Of a DNA stretch of 64,000 nucleotides, positions 45,666 through 55,531 are shown one piece after another. The first letter of the stretch is position 1. Each line of letters opens with the position of its first letter. The notes beneath the pieces were generated by a model. It was not told where the DNA came from and did no database searches. It was given only the letters and a program-made list of their open reading frames with translations. Source of the stretch: Sediminihaliea albiluteola (GTDB taxonomy: Bacteria; Pseudomonadota; Gammaproteobacteria; Pseudomonadales; Halieaceae); contig NZ_JACFXU010000014.1 in NCBI RefSeq assembly GCF_014077625.1, positions 744,001 through 808,000 of the forward strand, read 5' to 3'. Made by a program: the position numbers and the translations under genes.

Positions 45666-46895
45666 ATGGCGCGAGAGTCGCTGGAAAAAAGTAAGATCAA
45701 ATTTTTGCTCCTTGAAGGAGTTCACCCCTCAGCGGTAGAAACCCTGCGCCAGTCGGGCTATGAAAACGTTGAGCTACACCAAAAAGCGCTGCCCCCAGAA
45801 GAGCTGAAAAGCGCCATTGCCAGCGCTCATTTTGTCGGCATTCGCTCACGCAGCCAGCTCACTGAAGAAGTGTTTGAAGCCGCTAAGAAACTGGTCGCCG
45901 TAGGCTGCTTTTGCATCGGCACCAATCAGGTCGACCTCGCTGCTGCGACCAAGCGCGGTATCGCGGTTTTTAACGCTCCCTTTAGCAATACCCGCAGCGT
46001 TGCTGAACTGGTTATCGCCGAAGCGATTCTGCTACTGCGCGGCGTAGCGGAGAAAAACGCCGCAGCCCACCGGGGACAATGGCGCAAATCTGCCGCTAAC
46101 TCCTTTGAAATCCGGGGTAAAAAACTGGGCATTATCGGCTATGGTAATATCGGTATGCAGCTGGGCGTGATCGCTGAAAGCCTTGGTATGCAGGTGCAGT
46201 TCTACGACGTCGTCAACAAACTGCCCTTGGGCAACGCACGCCAAGTGCCGAGCTTGAACCAACTACTGGCACAGTCTGACGTAGTGAGCCTGCACGTTCC
46301 TGAAACCAAGGCCACCCAAAATATGATCGGCGCAGAACAAATCGCTCAGATGCCAAACGGGGCTATTCTAATCAACGCCTCACGCGGCACTGTGGTCGAC
46401 ATTGACGCTCTGGCAGAGAGTCTTCGCGAGGGCAGGCTGGCCGGCGCCGCTATCGACGTATTCCCCGTTGAGCCGCGCTCTAACGACGATGAGTTCGTAT
46501 CGCCCCTGCGAGAATTCGACAATACGATTTTGACGCCACATATTGGCGGCAGCACAGTCGAAGCACAGGAAAATATCGGCATGGAAGTGGCTGAAAAGCT
46601 GGCTCGCTACAGCGACACCGGTACCACAATATCGGCGGTAAATATGCCCGAAGTAGCCTTGCCGGAGCACGGCAAGAGTCACCGCTTACTGCATATTCAC
46701 CACAACGTACCCGGCGTGATGAGTGCTATTAACACCATTTTTTCAGAGAACCACATCAACGTATCTGCTCAATTCTTGCAGACTAACGAACAGGTGGGCT
46801 ATGTGGTGATCGACCTCGATGCCGGATATTCTGACCTGGCTCTGGAAAAGCTGGCCGCGGTGGATGGCACTATCCGCACCCGCGTACTCTTTTAA
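45666..46895 (+). CDS. serA: D-3-phosphoglycerate dehydrogenase
   Basis: 409 aa; first step of serine synthesis (3-phosphoglycerate to 3-phosphohydroxypyruvate, NAD). Features are VGCFCIGTNQVDL, the NAD fold IIGYGNIGMQLG, catalytic ASRGTVVD and HIGGST, and a C-terminal ACT domain (about 335-409; HHNVPGVMSAINTIFSE) for serine feedback. ATG 45666 matches the 410-aa E. coli form; the open frame upstream is not needed. Divergent from D-2-hydroxyglutarate dehydrogenase. Confidence 0.95.
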   Translation: MARESLEKSKIKFLLLEGVHPSAVETLRQSGYENVELHQKALPPEELKSAIASAHFVGIRSRSQLTEEVFEAAKKLVAVGCFCIGTNQVDLAAATKRGIAVFNAPFSNTRSVAELVIAEAILLLRGVAEKNAAAHRGQWRKSAANSFEIRGKKLGIIGYGNIGMQLGVIAESLGMQVQFYDVVNKLPLGNARQVPSLNQLLAQSDVVSLHVPETKATQNMIGAEQIAQMPNGAILINASRGTVVDIDALAESLREGRLAGAAIDVFPVEPRSNDDEFVSPLREFDNTILTPHIGGSTVEAQENIGMEVAEKLARYSDTGTTISAVNMPEVALPEHGKSHRLLHIHHNVPGVMSAINTIFSENHINVSAQFLQTNEQVGYVVIDLDAGYSDLALEKLAAVDGTIRTRVLF

Positions 46896-47031
46896 TATGC
46901 TTGGCTGCCAAGCCAAAGGCTGCGCAGCCACAAGCTAACGCGGCAATACTTGCCCTCCTCTCTGTGCCAGCACTTTTAGTGCCGGCACAGATCAGCATAC
47001 AATCAGCCACGCACTGATTACGGAGAGCACT

Positions 47032-47502
47032 ATGCGCCGCACACTTTTACCCTTCCTCACACTGACAGTATTACTACTGCCAAGCAGTCTGCTACAGGCA
47101 AAAGAAAAAGACTTCCCAGGCATTGAGAATCTAATGAGTGACGCGGAGTATCGCGCCGCCGGTCTAGATAAGCTCAGCCCCAGCGAGCGCCAAGCGCTCA
47201 ACCAGTGGCTAATCAGCTACACCGTAAAGGATGCTCAGCACCTGCGCAGTAGCAGCGCAGAACTGCGCCAAGCGGAAGACAAAATCCGCATTGAGGCCCA
47301 GGTTAAAGGTGCATTCAAAGGCTGGCGCGGCAAAACAGTATTTACCCTAGACAACGGCCAGGTTTGGCAGCAACGCCTCAGTGGCCGCTTCTTCTATAGC
47401 GGTGAAAACCGCAGAGTACTGATCAAAAAGAACCTCTTCGGATTTTACGAGCTCACTCATGTGGCGACAGGCAAAACCGTTGGCGTAAGCCGAAAAAAAT
47501 AA
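47032..47502 (+). CDS. Hypothetical secreted protein
   Basis: 156 aa with a clear signal peptide (1-23, cut after LLQA). A helical region (about 30-95; LMSDAEYRAAGLDKLSPSER and ELRQAEDKIRIEAQ) is followed by a small beta-rich segment (about 100-150; KTVFTLDNGQVWQQRLSGRF). The TLDNGQVWQQ pattern is common in proteins of gammaproteobacterial envelopes, but I cannot name a family. Probably monocistronic between serA and the TonB receptor. Confidence 0.75.
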   Translation: MRRTLLPFLTLTVLLLPSSLLQAKEKDFPGIENLMSDAEYRAAGLDKLSPSERQALNQWLISYTVKDAQHLRSSSAELRQAEDKIRIEAQVKGAFKGWRGKTVFTLDNGQVWQQRLSGRFFYSGENRRVLIKKNLFGFYELTHVATGKTVGVSRKK

Positions 47503-47564
47503 TAATCACTGCGCCGTCATAAGCTTGCAGGCACTTTCTAAGGGATAAAATAATGGTAATTTGG

Positions 47565-47615
47565 CAAGTTCCCGAGCATATCCGTGAATATGTCACAAAA
47601 TTTACGGGAACCTTG
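47565..47615. promoter_or_regulatory. Nested inverted repeats in the TonB receptor leader
   Basis: Arms caagttcccg (47565-47574) and cgggaaccttg (47605-47615) flank an inner catat/atatg pair. The structure lies about 100 bp before the receptor start and may be an operator or mRNA hairpin. Confidence 0.35.
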
Positions 47616-47707
47616 CGGGAATTCCACTAAAATTCGTTTAATGTATCTATCCCGTGGCAGAGGCCGCAGGAAAGAACATGCTTCACATAAAATACAGGGG
47701 TATTGAT

Positions 47708-50599
47708 ATGTTAAGGAAAAATAGACTCACCATGGCAGTCTCTGCTGCCTTGGGCATGAGTGCAGCGGCAATGTTGCCGTCTGTGGCCAGCGCCCAGGAC
47801 GAGCTTCTGGTAGAAGAAGTCGTCGTAACCGGTTCTCGTATCCAGAGAGCCAACCTAGTTTCCGCTAGCCCGGTTACTCAGGTAGATGCCGAAGAAATCA
47901 AATTCCAAGGTACCACCCGCGTTGAAGACTTGATGAAGAACCTCCCCCAAGTCTACTCCAACCAGAACTCCAGCAGCGCTAACGGCGCTACCGGTACCGC
48001 TACCCTGAACCTGCGCAACCTAGGTGACGCACGTACACTGGTACTGGTTAACGGTCGTCGTCTGCCCGCAGGCTCACCGATTGCTGGCGGTCAAGGTGCC
48101 GACATCAACCAAATTCCTGCTGGCCTGATCGAGCGCGTCGAAGTACTGACTGGCGGTGCCTCTGCGACTTACGGTTCTGACGCGGTAGCCGGTGTTGTCA
48201 ACTTCATGATGAAGCAAGACTTCGAAGGCGTTGAGTTGGACTACCAGTTCAGCCAATACAATCACGACAACGACAACAGCAGAATCCAAGGCATCATCAA
48301 AGATTCAGGCTTCCCCTACCCAGATGGCAGCAAAACTGACGGCGACATCCAAAACTGGTCGCTGATCATGGGTGGCAACTTCGACAATGGTCGCGGTAAC
48401 GTCACAGCTTACGCTGGCTACCGTGAAATTGACCCGGTGACCCAGGCTGCGCGCGATTACTCTGCCTGTGCCCTTGGCGTTAACATCGATAGCTGCGGTG
48501 GTTCAGGTACTAGCGCCGAAGGTACTTTCCTGACTAATCCGGGCGTGTTTTACGTTGACGGTAACCAATTCGTACCGGGCAACAAAGTATTCAACTACGG
48601 CCCACTGAACCACTATCAGCGCCCTGACGAGCGCTACACCGGTGGTGTATTTGGCCGCTACCAAATCAACGAGCACGTTGAGACTTACACCGAATTGAGC
48701 TTCATGGACAACCAAACCAATGCTCAAATTGCGCCCTCTGGTGCCTTCGGTGTGGCCTTTAACCTGAACCCAAACAACCCTTACTTGTCTAGCCAGCAGC
48801 GCAACATCTTATTTGGCAATGCTGCAGACCTGAACGAAGATGGCACAGCACCTATTACACTGCTGCGCCGCAACGTTGAAGGTGGCCCACGTAACCAAGA
48901 CATCCGTCACACTACCTTCCGTGGCGTATTCGGTCTGCGCGGCGACATCAACGACACTTGGCGTTACGATGTCTACGGCCTGTACTCCGAAGTATCGATG
49001 GAGAACACCTACAACAACGACTTCTCCAATGACAAGATCAAAAACGCCCTAGACGCGGTAGAGGTTATCGACCCCGATACCGGTGAATCCAGCATTGTCT
49101 GTCAGTCAGTCATTGACGGCTCTGACCCCAACTGTCTGCCTTGGAACGTCTGGCAAACAGGCGCTGTTGATCAGGGCTCCGTAGACTATATGGAACTGCC
49201 TCTGTACGCTCGCGGCACCACCGACCAGAAAGTCTTCTCTGGTTATTTGGCTGGTAGCTTGGGTGATTACGGCATCAAAATGCCTACCGCCGAAAGCGGT
49301 GTTGAGCTAGTTGTCGGTGCCGAGTACCGCAAAGAGAGCCTGAACTTCAATCCTGACGAAGGCTTCCGCCTCGGTTTGGGTGCTGGCCAAGGCGGTGCTA
49401 CCAACCCAGTTAATGGTAGCTTCGATGTGCAGGAATTCTTCACCGAAATGAGCATTCCCTTGGTTGAAGGGGCTGCCATGGCTGAAGAACTCACTATGGA
49501 CCTAGGCTATCGCTACTCTGACTACTCCACTGGTGTAACCACCGATACCTACGGTGTGCGTGCTGGCTGGGCAGTCAACAGCGATATCAAGTTCCGCGCT
49601 AGTTACCAGCGTGCGGTACGAGCAGCGAATATTCGCGAACTGTTCCTACCCCAAGGCTTCAACCTGTTCGACATGACTCAGGACCCCTGCACCACTAGCC
49701 CCGATGGCGATGCTCCAACAGCCACTCCGGCCCAGTGTCAGCTCTCAGGTCTGCCGGCAGATCAGTACAACAACTTTGTTGACTCCTTCGCAGGTCAGTA
49801 CAACTTCCTACAGGGTGGTAACACTGCTCTAGAGCCGGAAGAGTCAGACACCTACTCAGTAGGCTTTGTTTGGTCGCCAGCTGACATCGCTGACCTGAGC
49901 GTGAGCGTTGACTGGTACAACATCGAAATCAAGCAGGGCATTGCCACTCCCAACCCAGAATTTATTCTGGACGAGTGTCTGGCCGGTAACGCCGCACAGT
50001 GTGCGAAAGTTAAGCGTGGCCCACTGGGCGACCTGTGGCTTGGTTCCGATGTCAACACTAGCGGTCACGTAGTAGCACTGCTAGACAACCTGGCACGTGA
50101 AGAAGTTGAAGGTTGGGACGTTGTGGTCGACTACGCAGTGCAGCTAGGCGATATGGGCACCCTGTCCTTCAACAACACCATGTCTCTGGTCACCAAGTGG
50201 GATCAGCAAGAGTTTGCTGGTGCTCCAACCGTTGATTGTCACGGCATGTGGGGTTCATCTTGCGGCTATCCAACTCCGGACTTCCGCAACAACCTGCGCG
50301 CTACTTGGTTGACTCCTTGGGACGTGACTGCCAGCTTGATGTGGCGTCATATTGGCGGCAGTGATGACATGAACGGTAACGTCGATATCGATAGCTACGA
50401 CTATCTCGATATTTCCGCTATCTGGAACGTCATGGACAATGCCTCCGTCCGTTTGGGCTTCAACAACGTCCTCGACAAAGAGCCACCAATTGTCGGTGAT
50501 GGCGCTGGTCCATCCAACAATGGTAACGGTAACACCTTCCCTGGCATGTACGACGCTCTCGGTCGCTACATGTACATCGGTGCTACGCTGACCTTCTAA
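47708..50599 (+). CDS. Large TonB-dependent outer-membrane receptor
   Basis: 963 aa from ATG 47708 (an ATG at 47678 is also possible). It has a signal peptide (about 1-29), the TonB box-like EEVVVTGSRI, a plug domain (LVNGRRLPAGSP, IERVEVLTGGASATYGSDAVAGVVNF) and a long barrel ending in the BAM signal YIGATLTF. This is the large-receptor group abundant in Alteromonas/Cellvibrio-type and alphaproteobacterial genomes, used for complex substrates such as oligosaccharides or siderophores. Substrate unknown. The bases after it form two hairpins. Confidence 0.9.
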   Translation: MLRKNRLTMAVSAALGMSAAAMLPSVASAQDELLVEEVVVTGSRIQRANLVSASPVTQVDAEEIKFQGTTRVEDLMKNLPQVYSNQNSSSANGATGTATLNLRNLGDARTLVLVNGRRLPAGSPIAGGQGADINQIPAGLIERVEVLTGGASATYGSDAVAGVVNFMMKQDFEGVELDYQFSQYNHDNDNSRIQGIIKDSGFPYPDGSKTDGDIQNWSLIMGGNFDNGRGNVTAYAGYREIDPVTQAARDYSACALGVNIDSCGGSGTSAEGTFLTNPGVFYVDGNQFVPGNKVFNYGPLNHYQRPDERYTGGVFGRYQINEHVETYTELSFMDNQTNAQIAPSGAFGVAFNLNPNNPYLSSQQRNILFGNAADLNEDGTAPITLLRRNVEGGPRNQDIRHTTFRGVFGLRGDINDTWRYDVYGLYSEVSMENTYNNDFSNDKIKNALDAVEVIDPDTGESSIVCQSVIDGSDPNCLPWNVWQTGAVDQGSVDYMELPLYARGTTDQKVFSGYLAGSLGDYGIKMPTAESGVELVVGAEYRKESLNFNPDEGFRLGLGAGQGGATNPVNGSFDVQEFFTEMSIPLVEGAAMAEELTMDLGYRYSDYSTGVTTDTYGVRAGWAVNSDIKFRASYQRAVRAANIRELFLPQGFNLFDMTQDPCTTSPDGDAPTATPAQCQLSGLPADQYNNFVDSFAGQYNFLQGGNTALEPEESDTYSVGFVWSPADIADLSVSVDWYNIEIKQGIATPNPEFILDECLAGNAAQCAKVKRGPLGDLWLGSDVNTSGHVVALLDNLAREEVEGWDVVVDYAVQLGDMGTLSFNNTMSLVTKWDQQEFAGAPTVDCHGMWGSSCGYPTPDFRNNLRATWLTPWDVTASLMWRHIGGSDDMNGNVDIDSYDYLDISAIWNVMDNASVRLGFNNVLDKEPPIVGDGAGPSNNGNGNTFPGMYDALGRYMYIGATLTF

Positions 50600-50607
50600 G
50601 GCTATCT

Positions 50608-50631
50608 GAGTCCTCGCCACGGCGAGGACTC
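50608..50631 (+). terminator. Strong hairpin after the TonB receptor (no T-tract)
   Basis: Perfect 11-bp arms gagtcctcgcc / ggcgaggactc with a 2-nt centre, starting 9 bp after the stop. No T-run follows, so it may protect the 3-prime end or assist the terminator downstream. Confidence 0.5.
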
Positions 50632-50650
50632 ATAGCAAGCGAAGTGTCTA

Positions 50651-50674
50651 AACCCGGCTTATGCCGGGTTTTTT
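50651..50674 (+). terminator. Rho-independent terminator of the TonB receptor gene
   Basis: Stem aacccggc / gccgggtt with loop ttat, followed by tttta. Confidence 0.88.
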
Positions 50675-50776
50675 ATCACTGTCTGTTTCGTCTAAGACAG
50701 TCCACTATGGCTGCTTAACGCCACAGCACTTAAGCTATCCACACCCGACCGCTCGGTCGACCAAAAGGAACAGCCG

Positions 50777-51049
50777 ATGAAATTATCAGGCCCAATCATC
50801 CTCGCGACTTTAGTCTGCGCTCTATCTGCTTGTACTAGCAGCGCTCCTGCCAGCAAGGCAGAAGCAGAGACAGTGGCTGCAGCAGAGTCAGATAAGCGCT
50901 GCAAAACCATTACCAGAACAGGTACCAGACTGCGCTCTAAAATCTGTAAGACCAACGAAGAATGGGAGCAAGAAGCACGCAGCAGCAGAGAAGCCATTGA
51001 ATCTATTCAGCGAACTAGCACCCACGGCCCCGGCCCCTCAGGTGGCTAA
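50777..51049 (+). CDS. Small hypothetical lipoprotein
   Basis: 90 aa. Signal peptide with lipobox LSAC at residues 16-19 (lipidation at Cys19). The mature part is short: Ala/Ser/Glu-rich linker, then two further cysteines (KRCKTITRTGTRLRSKICKT) that could form a disulfide, and a polar tail. AAGGAA precedes ATG 50777. I recognise a pattern seen in many gammaproteobacteria but no function. Confidence 0.7.
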   Translation: MKLSGPIILATLVCALSACTSSAPASKAEAETVAAAESDKRCKTITRTGTRLRSKICKTNEEWEQEARSSREAIESIQRTSTHGPGPSGG

Positions 51050-51168
51050 AACATTAGCTAGCCTAGATTCAAATCGCTCTGATTTTGAGCTTAGCAGGAG
51101 CTAAGATTCCACAGTGCGCTTAAGTGGCGCAGCGGGCACTATCTTAGAGCCATGCTAGAAGCTACAGC

Positions 51169-51468
51169 TTATGCTGATAGCGAGCTTTGACACCCGCCTC
51201 CTGGGCCAGCGCTACAAAAGAGATTAGTAAAAGACCTGCTGTTGCCTACTCGAGTATAGAAAGCTTGTTGAGCCTTAAGGGTCTTAAAGTTATCGTAATT
51301 TAGCGCTAAGCCCTCTTCGAGAATCGCGGCCAAATTTTTATTAGCGTTCAACAACTCAGCAGGCTGGTAGCGCGCACTGCGCTCCTTGGGTGGCTGCATC
51401 GAGCAAGCACCTAGTAAAAATACTGCCAAACAACAGAGTATCACGAGGCTATAGCATCGCTGTATCAT
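51169..51468 (-). CDS. Small hypothetical lipoprotein
   Basis: 99 aa. The N-terminus (MIQRCYSLVILCCLAVFLLG) is a signal peptide followed by a lipobox LLGAC with Cys22. The remainder is polar and helical (ELLNANKNLAAILEEGLALN), ending with a Cys/Gly-rich tail. No family recognised. Its frame is open and intact, and the lipobox makes it more convincing than chance. Confidence 0.55.
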   Translation of the reverse strand: MIQRCYSLVILCCLAVFLLGACSMQPPKERSARYQPAELLNANKNLAAILEEGLALNYDNFKTLKAQQAFYTRVGNSRSFTNLFCSAGPGGGCQSSLSA

Positions 51469-51599
51469 TCGAGCCTCGCTTGCGCTTTAAGGCATGGCCT
51501 AACTAAGAGCTTAGCACTTGATGCTGCGCGGCTTATTACATTGACACCATACACAGCTGGTCGCCCTCAGCGGAGGCCTCACAAGGCTCAGGAGGAGCA

Positions 51600-52193
51600 A
51601 TGGACACGATCTCTGCGTTTGTCACACTCGTGCTGGTCATGGACCCTATTGGCAACGTGCCGGTTTTCCTAGCGGTACTCAAAGATGTCAGCCCCAAGCG
51701 CAGGCAGTGGGTTATCTTTCGCGAACTGCTGATCGCCTTAGTGGTCCTGCTGATCTTTTTATTCTTCGGCTCCAGCATGCTGGATGTACTGGGCTTGCAG
51801 CAGGAATCAATCAGTATAGCCGGTGCGATTATTCTATTTTTAATCGCTGTGCGTATGATCTTCCCCTCACCCTACGGCTTAATGGGTGACACGCCAGAGG
51901 GCGAGCCCTTTATCGTGCCTTTGGCAATCCCCATGGTAGCGGGCCCCTCCTCCCTCGCTATCGCCATGCTGATGGTAAACACCGATCCAAACCGCATGCT
52001 GGATTGGTCTCTAGCACTCATCGCAGCCTGGGCTGTTTCAGCGGTTCTGCTGATGGCTTCACCACTGTTATTGCGCGCCCTAGGTAATCGCGGTCTGATC
52101 GCGATGGAGCGCCTGATGGGGATGATTCTGGTGATTATTGCAGTGCAGATGTTCTTCGATGGTGTGGCGGACTTTTTACATATAGAACACTAA
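51600..52193 (+). CDS. MarC-family integral membrane protein
   Basis: 197 aa with six hydrophobic helices. The family hallmarks VMDPIGNVPVFLAVLKDV at the N-terminus and PLAIPMVAGPSSLA in the middle identify it. Members are inner-membrane proteins of unsettled function (once linked to multiple antibiotic resistance). A strong AGGAGG-like site (caggaggagca) precedes ATG 51600. Confidence 0.92.
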   Translation: MDTISAFVTLVLVMDPIGNVPVFLAVLKDVSPKRRQWVIFRELLIALVVLLIFLFFGSSMLDVLGLQQESISIAGAIILFLIAVRMIFPSPYGLMGDTPEGEPFIVPLAIPMVAGPSSLAIAMLMVNTDPNRMLDWSLALIAAWAVSAVLLMASPLLLRALGNRGLIAMERLMGMILVIIAVQMFFDGVADFLHIEH

Positions 52194-52194
52194 G

Positions 52195-53103
52195 TTAAGG
52201 CCTGCTATTAAAGCCCATATAGCGATCCACTGCCCGGTAATAGCGCTCACGCAAAGGCTGGGCTTCATTGGCTAGATGATGCCCAGCTCCAGGAATTAAC
52301 TCAATGCGACAGCTAGGGAATAAACTGCTGATGCGCTGCATGTTATAGCGCCAGTCCACGGTGCCGTCGGCGTCACCCTGTACTACCAAAGCTGGCCCCA
52401 CCCTCAAATCACTGTATTCCAGCTCTGCTAACCACTGGCCTAGAGCGCCGATCCAACAGAGCGGTATACGACGCGACTGCAGTGGGTCCTGCTGGATAAA
52501 ATCGAGAAAGTCCTGATCCGAAGAATTGCGTGAAAAGCGTCGCGGTACACTGCTTACAAAAGCTCGCGACAAGCGGTACATCACTTGCACCTGCCGCCAG
52601 CCCTGTGGGCGGATCAAGGGCGCCAGCAATACAGTATCTCTGAAAGGCCAAGGATAGTGGCGGGCATAATTGATCAGCGCCGCCGCACCGGTACTCTGCG
52701 CCATAACCCAACAAGGCAGTGCAGGCCAATCTGCTGCCGCAAGCACAGCAGCGATACTATCGCTGTACTGATCGAAGCTATCAATCTCTGCCACTGCGCC
52801 ACTGGACAGCCCGTGACCAGGGAGGTCAAAGGCCAGCACATTACAATGACGCGATAGACCGTAGTCGACTAATTTGCCAAACAAACCGACGTGGTCAAAA
52901 TAGCCGTGTACTAATAGTAGATTATGGCTGGCGCCTGCTTGCGACCAACGCTGCACCGCCAGCTTAAAAGGTCCACTATCTACGCTACCGATACGGTAAC
53001 TCACCCCATCGCGGCGGCTAGCGTCTAGGCCATAGAAGCTCTGATAATCTGCCAAGTAAGAGCTCGGCTTAGCGCCGTCAAAGGCAGTGGCAAAGGGCGG
53101 CAA
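52195..53103 (-). CDS. Alpha/beta hydrolase
   Basis: 302 aa. Oxyanion region LLVHGYFDHVGLFG, nucleophile Ser in MAQSTGAAAL, acid Asp in QGDADGTVDW, and His in GAGHHLANE, so the Ser-Asp-His triad is complete. It resembles monoglyceride lipase/lysophospholipase-like hydrolases. The first standard start codon is TTG at 53103, without a ribosome site; an in-frame CTG at 53139, just after AGGAGG, would add 12 residues and may be the true start. One base separates it from the convergent marC. Confidence 0.8.
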   Translation of the reverse strand: MPPFATAFDGAKPSSYLADYQSFYGLDASRRDGVSYRIGSVDSGPFKLAVQRWSQAGASHNLLLVHGYFDHVGLFGKLVDYGLSRHCNVLAFDLPGHGLSSGAVAEIDSFDQYSDSIAAVLAAADWPALPCWVMAQSTGAAALINYARHYPWPFRDTVLLAPLIRPQGWRQVQVMYRLSRAFVSSVPRRFSRNSSDQDFLDFIQQDPLQSRRIPLCWIGALGQWLAELEYSDLRVGPALVVQGDADGTVDWRYNMQRISSLFPSCRIELIPGAGHHLANEAQPLRERYYRAVDRYMGFNSRP

Positions 53104-53163
53104 ACTCTGCCGCAGTTGCTGTAAAGCTTGTGGAGTCAGAAGGCCTCCTCGTCGAGCGCTGTC

Positions 53164-53189
53164 ACTAAAGGAGGCCGTTGCCGACCTCC
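53164..53189 (-). terminator. Probable terminator of the tkt-epd-pgk-fba operon
   Basis: Read leftward: stem ggaggtcg / cggcctcc with a gcaa loop and one G-U pair, followed by a short ttta run, 43 bp after the fba stop. Confidence 0.55.
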
Positions 53190-53231
53190 GAGCTAAGAAC
53201 CCGAACTATCCTAGAAACAGCTCGGTACAGC

Positions 53232-54296
53232 CTAACTGAACTTGGGCTTTAGGCTTCCGTTTTCGTAGGCTTCCTGCATTTCGCTCAATGAGCGCACTTT
53301 GATTTTGCTGGCATTGCCAGAGCAGCCAAATGCCACAAAGCGATCGATACAGATTTCTTTCATCGCCTTAGTGCTCTCCGCAAGGTATTTACGCGGATCG
53401 AACTCACTCGGGTTTTGAGCCAAGAAACGACGGATAGCACCGGTAGATGCCAGGCGCAAATCGGTATCGATATTCACCTTGCGCACCCCGTGGCGAATGC
53501 CCTCTTGAATCTGCTCGACTGGGACACCATAGGTCTCGGGTATATCGCCGCCAAATTCATTGATAATTGCCAACCATTCCTGTGGCACTGAGGAAGAGCC
53601 GTGCATCACCAAGTGGGTGTTAGGAATACGGGCATGGATAGCCTTGATGCGGTCTATATCCAAAATATCACCCGTGGGTGGACGCGAGAACTTATAAGCG
53701 CCATGGCTCGTTCCGCAGGCGATAGCTAAGGCGTCGACTTCAGTGGCCGCAACAAAGGCAGCTGCTTCTTCTGGGTCGGTTAACATCTGTTCCGCAGTGA
53801 GCGTGCCCTCAGCACCAATGCCGTCTTCCTCGCCGGCTTGGCCAGTTTCTAGCGAGCCCAGGCAGCCCAGTTCGCCTTCCACCGAAACACCGCAAGCATG
53901 GGCCATTTCAACGGTCTGGCGGGTCACTGCTACGTTGTAGTCATAATCCATTGGCGTCTTGCCATCGGTACCCAGGGAGCCGTCCATCATGACTGAACTA
54001 AAACCCAGTTGGATAGAGCGCTGGCAGACCGCGGGAGATACGCCGTGATCCTGGTGCATCACCACCGGAATATGGGGAAACTCTTCAATCGCCGCCAAAA
54101 TGAGGTGGCGCAAAAAAGGTGCACCAGCGTACTTACGCGCCCCAGCACTGGCCTGCATGATAACGGGGGAGTTGGTCGCATCGGCCGCTTCCATAATGGC
54201 GCGGGTCTGCTCTAGGTTATTGACGTTAAATGCTGGTATGCCGTAGCCAACCTCGGCCGCGTGATCCAGCAATTGCCGCAAGCTAATGAGTGCCAT
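53232..54296 (-). CDS. fba: Fructose-bisphosphate aldolase, class II
   Basis: 354 aa zinc-dependent aldolase of the CbbA/Calvin-type subgroup (starts [19 protein letters not shown]). Metal and substrate motifs: [29 protein letters not shown] and [10 protein letters not shown]. It cleaves fructose-1,6-bisphosphate in glycolysis and makes it in gluconeogenesis. Last gene of the central-carbon operon, 34 bp after pgk. Confidence 0.96.
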   Translation of the reverse strand: MALISLRQLLDHAAEVGYGIPAFNVNNLEQTRAIMEAADATNSPVIMQASAGARKYAGAPFLRHLILAAIEEFPHIPVVMHQDHGVSPAVCQRSIQLGFSSVMMDGSLGTDGKTPMDYDYNVAVTRQTVEMAHACGVSVEGELGCLGSLETGQAGEEDGIGAEGTLTAEQMLTDPEEAAAFVAATEVDALAIACGTSHGAYKFSRPPTGDILDIDRIKAIHARIPNTHLVMHGSSSVPQEWLAIINEFGGDIPETYGVPVEQIQEGIRHGVRKVNIDTDLRLASTGAIRRFLAQNPSEFDPRKYLAESTKAMKEICIDRFVAFGCSGNASKIKVRSLSEMQEAYENGSLKPKFS

Positions 54297-54330
54297 GTTT
54301 AATACCTCTTAAATAAAATGTTTAGGAGCT

Positions 54331-55503
54331 TCAGCCTTCGCGTGCCCGCTGTTCCAACACGGCAACCGCTGGCAAAGTTTTGCCTTCCACATACTCTAGG
54401 AAAGCACCGCCGCCAGTGGAGATGTAAGAAACCTTATCGGCGATAGCAAATTTGTCAATCGCCGCCAAAGTATCGCCACCCCCTGCCAAGGAAAATGCAG
54501 CACTATCGGCAATCGCCTGGGACAGAGCTGCTGTCCCCTCGGCAAACTGCTCAAATTCAAATACACCCACCGGGCCATTCCATAAAATAGTTCCCGCTGA
54601 TTTTAAGACGGCAGCAATCGCCGCTGATGAGTCTGGGCCGATATCAAAAATCATATCCTCTGGCTGTACATCATCAGCACTCTTTAATTCCGCCTCGGCC
54701 GTCTCAGAAAACTCCAAGCCCGTCACAACATCTGTAGGCAAAGGAATTTCGGTCTTTGCCATCAGCTTTTTGGCGGCGGGGATCAAGTCGTGTTCACAGA
54801 GAGATTTGCCCACGGCTTTGCCACTGGCTGCCAAGAAAGTATTGGCAATACCACCACCCACAATTAATTGATCAACCTTATCAGCTAAAGACTCTAGCAC
54901 GGTCAGTTTCGTGGACACCTTGGAACCACCGACAATTGCCACCATCGGCCGCGCCGGGTTTTTTAGTGCCTGCTCCAGCGCTTGCAATTCGCCCGCCAAT
55001 AGCGGGCCAGCGCAGACCTGTGGCGCAAACTTAGCCACACCGTGGGTTGAAGCCTGAGCGCGATGAGCGGTGCCAAAGGCATCCATGACAAAGATATCGC
55101 AGAGTGCGGCATAGGCCCGCGACAGCGTTTCATCGTCCTTTTTTTCACCGGGGTTAAAACGTACGTTTTCCAGCAGGGCCACTTCGCCAGCTTCTAAATC
55201 GACCCCCTTGCGCCATTCACTCACTAACTGTACTGGCTGGCCCAGCAAATCCGACAAGTGCTCCGCCACCGGTGCCAGTGAGAAACTCTGCTCAAACTGA
55301 CCTTCCGTAGGGCGCCCCAAGTGTGACATCAGCAACACTTTAGCGCCGCCAGCCACGGCCTGCTGAATAGTAGGCAGGGCCGCACGAATCCGGGCATCGC
55401 TGCTCACTTTGCCGTCTTTAATGGGTACGTTGAGATCTTCTCGAATCAAAACGCGCTTGCCGGACAGGTCCAGGTCGCTCATCAGTGTAACTTGTAGACT
55501 CAT
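54331..55503 (-). CDS. pgk: Phosphoglycerate kinase
   Basis: 390 aa. Transfers phosphate between 1,3-bisphosphoglycerate and ADP. Motifs: [14 protein letters not shown] (substrate side), [18 protein letters not shown], and the nucleotide side [15 protein letters not shown] and [12 protein letters not shown] 55503 with AGGAA upstream is the start; the frame is open further but would overlap epd. Placed between epd and fba as usual. Confidence 0.97.
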   Translation of the reverse strand: MSLQVTLMSDLDLSGKRVLIREDLNVPIKDGKVSSDARIRAALPTIQQAVAGGAKVLLMSHLGRPTEGQFEQSFSLAPVAEHLSDLLGQPVQLVSEWRKGVDLEAGEVALLENVRFNPGEKKDDETLSRAYAALCDIFVMDAFGTAHRAQASTHGVAKFAPQVCAGPLLAGELQALEQALKNPARPMVAIVGGSKVSTKLTVLESLADKVDQLIVGGGIANTFLAASGKAVGKSLCEHDLIPAAKKLMAKTEIPLPTDVVTGLEFSETAEAELKSADDVQPEDMIFDIGPDSSAAIAAVLKSAGTILWNGPVGVFEFEQFAEGTAALSQAIADSAAFSLAGGGDTLAAIDKFAIADKVSYISTGGGAFLEYVEGKTLPAVAVLEQRAREG

Positions 55504-55531
55504 TTTCAGGTTTCCTGTAATCACTAAGGTA

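Noticed and set aside
46899-46990. Hairpins after serA (cttgg-ctg-ccaag, and ctgtgcc...ggcacag) as a rho-independent terminator
   Set aside because: Both are good stems but neither is followed by a T-tract, so a terminator call is not supported.
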